A stretch of 64,000 nt of DNA from NCBI GenBank assembly GCA_003278925.1, contig QCCN01000001.1, positions 62,001 through 126,000 of the forward strand, written 5' to 3'. Source of the stretch: Prochlorococcus sp. AG-347-L17 (GTDB taxonomy: Bacteria > Cyanobacteriota > Cyanobacteriia > PCC-6307 > Cyanobiaceae). A program made the position numbers and the translations under genes. The first letter of the stretch is position 1, and each line of letters starts with the position of its first letter. Positions 40,428 through 46,302 of this stretch are shown here, piece by piece. The notes below the pieces were generated by a model that was given only the letters and a program-made list of their open reading frames with translations, was not told where the DNA came from and ran no database searches.

Positions 40428-40446
40428 TTGCTTACGGTCTGCTTAC
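40428..40446. repeat. Paired TTGCTTAC-type 8-mers
   Basis: TTGCTTAC at 40428 and CTGCTTAC at 40439, one 11-base period apart. A matching pair with the same spacing lies at 42357-42375 and a third, 12-base-period pair at 42417-42436, so each is near an argJ-tail copy. Possible binding sites for a site-specific protein. Confidence 0.45.
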
Positions 40447-40492
40447 ATTAAATTAGAACTTATTATTACTAATTTAATTTAGTCGCATTAGG

Positions 40493-40660
40493 TTAAACAT
40501 ATCCATTAACTATGGTTGGATGTTCTTGGTTTTTGAACATTTTTCTATAATCATCATGCAATCTTTCAGTTGCCAATTTTCTTTTCTTCATTGCATCTCG
40601 GATTAAATCCATTTCATTGAATTTTCGATTGAGAATGGTGAATGGAGTAGTTAGTTTCAT
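40493..40660 (-). CDS. 55-residue small protein
   Basis: A frame from ATG 40660 encoding MKLTTPFTILNRKF at the N-terminus, a basic helix (RDAMKKRKLATERLHDDYRKM) and a short tail. The start is preceded by AGAGG at the right distance. It is the first of several island microproteins whose N-termini share the pattern M(K/S)L-F-I. Function unknown. Confidence 0.6.
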   Translation of the reverse strand: MKLTTPFTILNRKFNEMDLIRDAMKKRKLATERLHDDYRKMFKNQEHPTIVNGYV

Positions 40661-40698
40661 AAAACCTCTTTTTTTAATAAAGACTAAAAATTAATAAC

Positions 40699-40881
40699 TC
40701 AATCGCAGTAAATTAAACAATTTTGATTTGTTGGATGTTCTCTACATTCTTTCTCCCAAAAGTTTTGAAACTCAGGATTGCACTTCTCAAGTTCTTTTGG
40801 GGTTTCGTTTAGATTTAATCCTGCATAGTTAAACGCAGTTAAGTATCTTGGAAGAATGTTAAATTGATTGAATAGTTTCAT
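40699..40881 (-). CDS. 60-residue small protein with Cys-rich tail
   Basis: A frame from ATG 40881 with a strong AGGAGG ribosome binding site eight bases upstream (unusual in this genome) and N-terminus MKLFNQFNILPRYL, related to the 40660 gene. The tail has four cysteines (CNPEF, ECREH, NCLIYCD). Likely a real microprotein of the module; function unknown. Confidence 0.7.
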   Translation of the reverse strand: MKLFNQFNILPRYLTAFNYAGLNLNETPKELEKCNPEFQNFWEKECREHPTNQNCLIYCD

Positions 40882-40917
40882 AAGACCTCCTAGATCTATG
40901 TCTATATTGTCCTCCTA

Positions 40918-40943
40918 TTGACTTGAAATTCATAGAGTATTAT
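40918..40943 (+). promoter_or_regulatory. Candidate promoter of the small RNA
   Basis: TTGACT (40918-40923) and TATTAT (40938-40943); the 14-base spacer is short, so only the -10 box is persuasive. It would start a transcript near 40950. Confidence 0.3.
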
Positions 40944-40949
40944 TACCCG

Positions 40950-41099
40950 AGTAAAAGTGCTTTGTGGTTGTTACGACTATCTTTTCTCGTTCAGTAGGAG
41001 TAGAAATAATTCAGGAGTCAAAAGCACTTCATCGACTTTGTGGACAGCGAGGTGCATACGACTCGAAGAGGGCAAACAAATGCCCTCTTATTTTATTTT
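40950..41099 (+). ncRNA. Candidate small RNA (or leader RNA)
   Basis: About 150 bases with RNA-like structure and no credible frame: AAGTGCTTT (40955-40963) pairs with AAAGCACTT (41021-41029), and an 8-pair GC-rich terminator hairpin closes the unit. It could be a stand-alone sRNA or a terminated leader of the thiamine-binding protein gene that starts 92 bases later; I see no TPP-riboswitch consensus. Ends are inferred. Confidence 0.5.
41067..41099 (+). terminator. Strong intrinsic terminator
   Basis: AGAGGGCA (41067-41074), a six-base loop, TGCCCTCT (41081-41088), then a TATTTTATTTT tail. It is the clearest intrinsic terminator in the window, oriented for the + strand. Confidence 0.85.
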
Positions 41100-41190
41100 C
41101 AGGAAACTTTTACTGGTTTTCTTCGCTAAATTTTAAGGATATTAAGCATTTAGAATGTAAATAGTTAGATTTATAAAAATAGAAAAAATT

Positions 41191-41484
41191 ATGTTTGTAA
41201 GTATTGATTTATGTTTAGTCCCGATTGGGGTTGGAACTTCTTTATCACCTTACATAAAAGAATGTATTGAAGTTATAAAAAGTGAAGGACTTTCCTACGA
41301 ATTAGGTGCTAATGGAACTGCTATAGAAGGAGATTGGGATAAGGTATTTGAATGTGTTAGAAAGTGTCATGAAAAAATTCATGAAAAAGGCGCTCCTAGA
41401 ATTTATACAACGATGAAAGTAAATACAAGAACTGATAAAGAACAAAAATTTTCAGATAAAGTTAAAAGTGTATTAGAGAAGTAA
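41191..41484 (+). CDS. Thiamine-binding protein, MTH1187/YkoF-like family
   Basis: A 97-residue protein of the MTH1187 (UPF0045) family. FVSIDLCLVPIGVGTSLSPYI, YELGANGTAIEGDWD and KGAPRIYTTMKV match the family blocks. Members are dimeric or tetrameric ferredoxin-fold proteins related to YkoF that bind thiamine or its precursors in the cytosol. It sits inside the first argJ module among microproteins, so it is an unusual cargo gene; no transporter is adjacent. Confidence 0.88.
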   Translation: MFVSIDLCLVPIGVGTSLSPYIKECIEVIKSEGLSYELGANGTAIEGDWDKVFECVRKCHEKIHEKGAPRIYTTMKVNTRTDKEQKFSDKVKSVLEK

Positions 41485-41515
41485 TGAAAATGAAAAGAGA
41501 GAGAGGAATGAATCA

Positions 41516-41695
41516 ATGACTCAATGGAATGACAAATCTTGGCAGAAAGACTTCTTGAATATGAAGTCACATTCTCCTTCAGATGCAAAACTCTTAATGG
41601 GGGGTGTAAAAGGTTTGAAAGATGCTTGGCGACTAGGTGTTCTTCACGTTGAATATGAAAGACTAAAGAAAATACAAGAGCAGCAACAGCAATGA
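41516..41695 (+). CDS. 59-residue small protein
   Basis: A frame from ATG 41516 after a GAGAGAGGAATG-like binding site. The helical body W..KDFL...LLMGGVKGLKDAWRLGVLHVEYERLKKIQ resembles that of the next gene, which it overlaps as ATGA, so the two are probably paralogues translated as a coupled pair. No known family recognised; the length and high helix content suggest a small dimeric protein. Confidence 0.65.
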   Translation: MTQWNDKSWQKDFLNMKSHSPSDAKLLMGGVKGLKDAWRLGVLHVEYERLKKIQEQQQQ

Positions 41696-41922
41696 AAGAA
41701 GAAATAGATTGGAAAAAAGAAATTCTTGAGAGTAGAGTCTTCAACAGCAAGTTTCAAAAGAACCTTTTAGAGGATGGAGCAAAGAATTTTATGCAGGGAA
41801 TCTATCTTGGTTATATGTATTCCAGATGGAAGAAGTTGAAAGGATATGACAAGTTTGATCCAAAAGAAAATACAGGGCAAATGCAATCATCATTAAAAGA
41901 GTTTTGGAAGAGAACTAAATGA
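41692..41922 (+). CDS. 76-residue small protein, paralogue of the preceding gene
   Basis: Starts at ATG 41692, overlapping the previous stop (ATGA), and overlaps the next gene the same way. The alignable region, W.KEIL...NSKFQKNLLEDGAKNFMQGIYLGYMYSRWKKLK, parallels the preceding protein in helix, Gly and aromatic positions. A tandem duplication with divergence is the simplest reading. Function unknown. Confidence 0.7.
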   Translation: MKEEIDWKKEILESRVFNSKFQKNLLEDGAKNFMQGIYLGYMYSRWKKLKGYDKFDPKENTGQMQSSLKEFWKRTK

Positions 41923-42050
41923 AGATAATTGCAAAAGTTCGATATTTAGATTTTCAAAAAAGATCTCACACAGTTGAAGTGCAAATTGCTATGCGTTATA
42001 AAATAATTGAGCATTTTAGTGATCATCTACAAAGCAATTTTCATGAATAA
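41919..42050 (+). CDS. 43-residue microprotein
   Basis: Starts at ATG 41919, overlapping the previous stop by ATGA, and ends two bases before the next start. It encodes MKIIAKVRYLDFQKRSHTVEV, a short beta-strand-like N-terminus and a helix with several histidines. Inclusion rests on the overlapping chain of starts and stops; no family recognised. Confidence 0.5.
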   Translation: MKIIAKVRYLDFQKRSHTVEVQIAMRYKIIEHFSDHLQSNFHE

Positions 42051-42052
42051 GA

Positions 42053-42256
42053 ATGTCATTATTTAACAAATTCTCGATTGAAGATATGATACTTTCAAGC
42101 AAAGAGGCATATAAAAAGGAACTCAAGAAAGGTGTGAGTTCACAAATAGGAAAGTCATTATTTAATAAATTCTCGATTAACGAGATCTTACTTTCAAGCA
42201 AAGAGGCATATAAAAAGGAACTCAAGAAAGGTGTGGGTTCACAAATAGGAAAGTAA
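42053..42256 (+). CDS. 67-residue microprotein made of two 33-residue repeats
   Basis: After the initiator Met the protein is two copies of one 33-residue unit (SLFNKFSI... to ...SQIGK). The two 99-bp halves (42056-42154 and 42155-42253) differ at seven positions only, so the duplication is recent. The unit's N-terminal part, SLFNKFSI, resembles the N-termini of the minus-strand genes at 40493 and 40699. It ends the small-gene chain of the first module. Function unknown; a dimerising helix is plausible. Confidence 0.75.
   Translation: MSLFNKFSIEDMILSSKEAYKKELKKGVSSQIGKSLFNKFSINEILLSSKEAYKKELKKGVGSQIGK
42056..42253 (+). repeat. 99-bp tandem duplication
   Basis: Two 99-bp units in frame, 92 of 99 bases identical, with most changes clustered in codons 9-13 of the unit and the remaining segment (from about 42091) almost identical. 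Confidence 0.9.
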
Positions 42257-42635
42257 TTAGATTTCCTCTTTAAAGTATGGTTGCAGTGTTTCCGAAAATG
42301 GTTTAGTGAGAATGTGCTTCTCAAGTATCTGAGTATTGGTTTCAGAGGAAGTCAACTTGCTTACGTTTTGCTTATAGTTACAAAGTAGAAATTAAGTTAT
42401 TACTTAATTTTTAACTACCGCTTAGACTTTGCTTACAGTTGTATTCATTTAAAAAAGTTAGTTATTGCAGTCTTTTATAGTGATTATCTTTCTATAGAAA
42501 TAAATAGCGAATATACTATATAGTCTGAGATCAACTGTGCTGCAGTTGAAGTGAAGGAATAGTAAAACGATATGACACTAATATGACAGTAGATTTCAAT
42601 GAATTTATTAATTTCAACTAATTAATTTAAAAATT
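42257..42635. other. Spacer with recombination-like repeats and argJ-tail copy
   Basis: 379 bases without a convincing gene. It holds two TTGCTTAC-type pairs (42357-42375, 42417-42436), the second argJ-tail copy (42482-42523) and a small inverted repeat CAACTG/CAGTTG (42532-42548). The stretch marks the border between the two modules. Confidence 0.6.
42482..42523 (+). repeat. argJ 3'-end repeat, second copy
   Basis: Reads in frame as D-Y-L-S-I-E-I-N-S-E-Y-T-I-stop, matching ArgJ's EINSEYT ending; the 20 bases 42497-42516 are identical to argJ. A shared CTTTCT block lies nine bases (three codons) closer than in argJ. Confidence 0.85.
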
Positions 42636-43667
42636 TTATTTAAGTTTATAAATTGCTAAATCTTTTGATTTAATTTCTTTAAGTGCAATTTTTTCAAGTC
42701 TTTCTAATCTTGATAATAGTTGCTTATTTTTTCCCTCGAGAGATTCAATTTTGTTCTTTAAATTTTCCTTCTCTTTCATACTGATTTGAGTTGGTTTTAT
42801 GGCCTTACCTAATTTCCATACAAATCCTGCTCTTGCAGAAAAAGTATCTTCAAAATTACCTGCATAATCTTGACCAGGCATAGTTATAGATGCAGCATAA
42901 TTAATTGAAAATTTTTCATTTAATTTTGAGGCACAACCTCCAGAAAAAGCAAAATCTCCTCCGTGAGTTCCAGTCCCCAAACCGCAAGCAAGAGTTGTTT
43001 CAGTAGGGACTGTTGGTAAACCTGTAAGAGCAGCGCTTAAAGCTCCGACATTATTTATTGATTGCTCTACATCTCTTCCGTTAATAAGAAATTTTGAACC
43101 TTTCACATTTATTGGAATCTTCTTCCCATTAGCATCTTGTCCCCAAATATTTTGTTTGCCATCTTCTTCTTTAGTTACAAAAGAGTTTTCCCCTAGATGA
43201 TATTCACCATTAGTTTTCTTTTTAAGGAGAATATCATCTCCATATCCGACATTTATAGTTCCATCAGTAGATGCACTCACTGAACTTCTGGCCTCAACAA
43301 CTGTGTAATCTCCTCTCCATTCATCTCCCCTGGTTGTCCAGGTATCAGTTTCTAAATTGTAAGAATATATTTCATTGGCAGGTGTGGTGAACCATAAATC
43401 TCCACTAGTAGGATCTACGTAGGCAGAGTCGCTACTCAACCCTGTCTCACATTGCCCACCATAATTAGGCATTACCCAGCATTTAGTATCTCTTAATGTG
43501 GCTTGACCAGTATCATTATTTATTGTGTAAAAGTCATATCCTTTACCTGTTGCATCTGAATTCGTTTTTATTGCCCAAAAGTCCCAATCTGCCTTAACTT
43601 GAGTTGAATATGGTATCAGTATTGATGAAGTTATGATTGCAGTAAAAAGTTTTTTTGAAAACGCCAT
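42636..43667 (-). CDS. Exported protein with YadA-like anchor and C-terminal coiled coil
   Basis: A 343-residue protein with a signal peptide (about 1-26). The middle (about 27-200) is a beta-rich domain with repeated aromatic/Asp blocks (NNDTGQATL, DPTSGDLWFTTPA). Then comes VGALSAALTGLP... to GFVWKLGK, which resembles the YadA membrane anchor of trimeric autotransporters. A Lys/Glu heptad segment (about 300-335) follows, which is unusual, because in classical adhesins the barrel is last and the coiled coil precedes it. It is the sole gene of the second module and probably a cell-surface protein. Confidence 0.7.
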   Translation of the reverse strand: MAFSKKLFTAIITSSILIPYSTQVKADWDFWAIKTNSDATGKGYDFYTINNDTGQATLRDTKCWVMPNYGGQCETGLSSDSAYVDPTSGDLWFTTPANEIYSYNLETDTWTTRGDEWRGDYTVVEARSSVSASTDGTINVGYGDDILLKKKTNGEYHLGENSFVTKEEDGKQNIWGQDANGKKIPINVKGSKFLINGRDVEQSINNVGALSAALTGLPTVPTETTLACGLGTGTHGGDFAFSGGCASKLNEKFSINYAASITMPGQDYAGNFEDTFSARAGFVWKLGKAIKPTQISMKEKENLKNKIESLEGKNKQLLSRLERLEKIALKEIKSKDLAIYKLK

Positions 43668-44038
43668 AATTTTTACTTGTTGAAAAGGAATTCCCTTTTT
43701 TTTGGTTTGAATATAAGTTTTTATATTTAATAAATAGTAATTTTTCTTACAAAAATATATATTTTTATCATTAAAAAATTTTTTATTAACTGCACGTTGA
43801 CAAGAAGTAGTAAATTTCCACCCCCCATCTCAATGCTGAATATTCACCTTTGGTATAAATGTGATTATTCTGTGATTACTCCTAAGATCACAGAAATTGA
43901 TTCTAATTATTTAAGTGGGGTTTGTATTGGAAAATCTAAAACTGTGATTATTTTTTAGAAACTGCCAATATTCATAGCAACGTATTACAGCAAGATGTAT
44001 ATACTAAATGCTTAGGGTTTAAATTAATAGCGAATATT
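43668..44038. other. Spacer with inverted repeat and module end
   Basis: 371 bases without a convincing gene. It contains a GGAATTCC palindrome region with an A/T flank upstream of the YadA-like gene (about 43683-43703), a perfect 7-base inverted repeat CTGTGAT/ATCACAG (43870-43893), and the third argJ-tail copy at its right edge. Confidence 0.6.
43870..43893. promoter_or_regulatory. Inverted repeat, possible operator
   Basis: CTGTGAT and ATCACAG in inverted orientation around a 10-base spacer. It does not match the CRP spacing (N6) or NtcA consensus, so a hairpin or unknown operator. Confidence 0.35.
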
Positions 44039-44046
44039 CTACTTAA
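44021..44046 (+). repeat. argJ 3'-end repeat, third copy
   Basis: From 44023 it reads I-N-S-E-Y-S-T-stop, the ArgJ ending with one substitution. Over 26 bases it differs from argJ at three positions and, unlike the second copy, retains the argJ stop context ACTTAA. It overlaps the 3' end of the 44039 membrane-protein frame on the other strand. Confidence 0.85.
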
Positions 44047-44284
44047 GTTTTAGTAAATCTAATGGTAGATATTCATTCACATAAAAAAACAGTATTGTTA
44101 ATGTTCCAATTACAGAGCCTATAAAACCTCCAAAAAAATTAACTAATAATCCAGATTGTCTAATTATTGCTTCTTCGTTTTTTTCTTCTTCTTCAAAATT
44201 AGGAGAATCAACTACTTTTAAGCGCTGATTGGTTGTTGGTTGTTTAAGTTGTTGGTGTCGGATGAGGGCTTCGAAATCAGGCAT
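44039..44284 (-). CDS. Small single-pass membrane protein
   Basis: An 81-residue protein from ATG 44284 (44308 is an alternative), with an acidic linker (NFEEEEKNEEAI) and one hydrophobic segment near the C-terminus (LLVNFFGGFIGSVIGTLTILFFY). Its start overlaps the end of the ParA-like gene by 67 bases in another frame, an unusually long overlap that suggests coupled translation. It may anchor the ParA-like protein; this is inference. Confidence 0.6.
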   Translation of the reverse strand: MPDFEALIRHQQLKQPTTNQRLKVVDSPNFEEEEKNEEAIIRQSGLLVNFFGGFIGSVIGTLTILFFYVNEYLPLDLLKLK

Positions 44285-44889
44285 GGAATTTGTGAGGCAA
44301 TTGAACAATAAGCAGACCAGCCCGTCATTCGACGAGGATCTGATCTACCTAAATCGTCTACAGCTTCAAATACAGCATTGCCCGAGGCTTCTGCTTTATC
44401 AAATGCTGAAAGTAAGGGTATAAATGTATCAAAAACATATAAACCAAAATTTTCTAGAGCTGCTTTGGCTTGTTGCGCTGCTTTTTGCTGTCTAAAATCA
44501 ACTTTTACTATCGCTACTGCATGGTTAACTTTTAAGTTGCTTAATAAATTAGCTAGTTCAACAGTTAATTCTACTGATCTTGCTTTTGCAGTTGTAGGTA
44601 AGATAACTAAATCTGAACCATACGCTAAGTGTTTAAGTTCTTCTTGATCACTGCTAGCCTGGCCGTCAGTTATTACAATTTCGGATGATCTTGATGCTTT
44701 AGCAGCTGAACTGACGGGGAAAACTGGAAATGGAAGATTGCCTCTTGATGCGTATGCTAAAGCAGATCTATTCTTGTCGGCATCAACTATGCAAACTTTT
44801 TTACCTTCAGAATGCCAAACACTAGCAAGGTGAATACTTGTGCAGGTCTTGGCCACACCCCCTTTTTGTCCGCAAACGGTAATGAACAA
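44218..44889 (-). CDS. ParA/MinD-like ATPase
   Basis: A 223-residue P-loop ATPase with the deviant Walker motif GQKGGVAKT of the ParA/MinD family, VDADKNRSA with the Walker A' aspartate, and ILPTTAKARS. It is short and has no partner ParB in view. Start TTG 44889 gives the typical F-I-T-V beginning. Family members position DNA or protein cargo; what this one moves is unknown. It lies at the right edge of the argJ islands and could be either core or cargo. Confidence 0.88.
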   Translation of the reverse strand: MFITVCGQKGGVAKTCTSIHLASVWHSEGKKVCIVDADKNRSALAYASRGNLPFPVFPVSSAAKASRSSEIVITDGQASSDQEELKHLAYGSDLVILPTTAKARSVELTVELANLLSNLKVNHAVAIVKVDFRQQKAAQQAKAALENFGLYVFDTFIPLLSAFDKAEASGNAVFEAVDDLGRSDPRRMTGWSAYCSIASQIPCLISKPSSDTNNLNNQQPISA

Positions 44890-45039
44890 TTTTTTATTTT
44901 TATTTCTCTTACTTTGGAGAATAATTTCTTAATGTCAAGAGAAATTGATTTTTAATGCTTTAAAACTTATTCTTTGAAATATTTTAAAGAAGTCAATATT
45001 TTTAGATAACCTTAGAAAGTTCCTTATTTAAATTGGTTA

Positions 45040-46002
45040 GTGAAGAAAAGAATTGGATTAGGTACGTGGTCTTGGGGGAATAAGCTTTTCTGGAATTACC
45101 AATCTACAAATGATGATGATTTGCGTGAGACATATAATGAAGCGTTACGAAGAGGTTTCGATCTAATTGATACTGCAGATTCTTATGGTACTGGGAATCT
45201 TCAGGGTAGAAGTGAATTGTTGATAGGAAAATTTTTATTAAATACTCCTTCAGCAAAGAAAAAAAGAATTCAAGTTGCAACCAAACTTGCACCTTATCCC
45301 TGGAGAATAGGTAACAGAGGTTTTAATAAACCTTTTTTGAAAAGTTTAGAAAGACTTAATAACAAATTAGATATAGTGCAATTACATTGGTCAACAGCAA
45401 AATACAATCCTTGGCAGGAATTACAGCTGTTGAATAATCTTTGCGATTTAAAAGATGAAGGCTTTGATTTTCAAATAGGCTTATCAAATATAGGCCCTAA
45501 AAGATTGATGAAATTAATTAATTTCTTGGCAAAAAGAGATCAGAGACTAAATAGTGTTCAGATACAGTTTTCTTTGCTTGCTCCCGATTTAGGAAAACAA
45601 TATCAGGTAAAAAAAATTTGCGAAGAAAATAATATTGATTTCTTTGCTTATAGTCCTTTGTCCTTTGGAATACTTTGTATGGATCCAGATAAAGAAGAGA
45701 ATAAAGAAAAAAGTTTTATTCGCAATGCATTATTTGAAAACTATAAAAAACCAACATATGAATTGCGGAGGTGTTTAAAAACAATTGCAAATCAAAGATC
45801 AGTTTCCCAAGCGCAAGTAGCAATTAATTGGTGTTGTTATCAAGGAGCTATTCCACTCGTTGGAATGCGAAAAAAATCTCAAGTTATTGATGTATCGAAT
45901 GTATTAAAGTGGAATTTAAATAAAAGTGAATTTAAAGAACTTCAGGAATTTTCAAAACAATGTTTAAAAAAAATGCCTAAAAATCCTTTTTCGAGTATTT
46001 AA
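45040..46002 (+). CDS. Aldo/keto reductase
   Basis: A 320-residue AKR with the family motifs LIDTADSYG (catalytic Asp and Tyr) and QVATKLAPYPW (Lys), and the IGLSNIGPK barrel block with nearby QIQFSLLAP. Start GTG 45040 gives the MKKRIGLGTWSWG beginning. NADPH-dependent carbonyl reduction is known for the family; the substrate is unknown. A conserved cyanobacterial type AKR. Confidence 0.93.
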   Translation: MKKRIGLGTWSWGNKLFWNYQSTNDDDLRETYNEALRRGFDLIDTADSYGTGNLQGRSELLIGKFLLNTPSAKKKRIQVATKLAPYPWRIGNRGFNKPFLKSLERLNNKLDIVQLHWSTAKYNPWQELQLLNNLCDLKDEGFDFQIGLSNIGPKRLMKLINFLAKRDQRLNSVQIQFSLLAPDLGKQYQVKKICEENNIDFFAYSPLSFGILCMDPDKEENKEKSFIRNALFENYKKPTYELRRCLKTIANQRSVSQAQVAINWCCYQGAIPLVGMRKKSQVIDVSNVLKWNLNKSEFKELQEFSKQCLKKMPKNPFSSI

Positions 46003-46010
46003 TTAAATTT

Positions 46011-46148
46011 TTAGCTAGATATTTTCTTATTTTTTTTAATTTGACAACCACTATTCCATAGTTCATTGGGAAATTTTTCGCCAGTGAATCTAATAATTTT
46101 TGGTTTGAGATTTATTATCAAGTCATTCAGTTTTTTATTAGATTCCAT
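46011..46148 (-). CDS. Possible 45-residue small protein
   Basis: A frame from ATG 46148 encoding a basic protein (MESNKKLNDLIINLKPKII) with FTGEKFPNELWNSGCQIKKN in the middle. It lies between the aldo/keto reductase and the tmRNA gene, and I see no strong ribosome binding site. The composition is protein-like, but I do not recognise a family. Confidence 0.4.
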   Translation of the reverse strand: MESNKKLNDLIINLKPKIIRFTGEKFPNELWNSGCQIKKNKKISS

Positions 46149-46302
46149 TTTGCAAGATTCGATTTTTTAATAAGATAAATTAATTTAAAACTTATCTTCT
46201 CAGTATTTATACTTATAAAATTAAAAAAATTCTTTTTAATACAAGCATTTGCAGCAATATTTACATATTAATAAATTATCTATTACAACTTCTTAGTTAT
46301 TT

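Noticed and set aside
40964-41164. A 66-codon GTG-start frame
   Set aside because: It runs through the inverted repeat and the strong terminator hairpin at 41067-41099 and its product looks random; the stretch is better explained as an RNA.
40900-41190. TPP riboswitch before the thiamine-binding protein gene
   Set aside because: I looked for the conserved CUGAGA and the ACCUGAUCUGG-like cores and did not find them; only a terminator-like structure is visible.
42016-42324. Minus-strand frame with an internal repeat
   Set aside because: It is the mirror image of the duplicated microprotein gene; its repeat only reflects the 99-bp duplication on the other strand.
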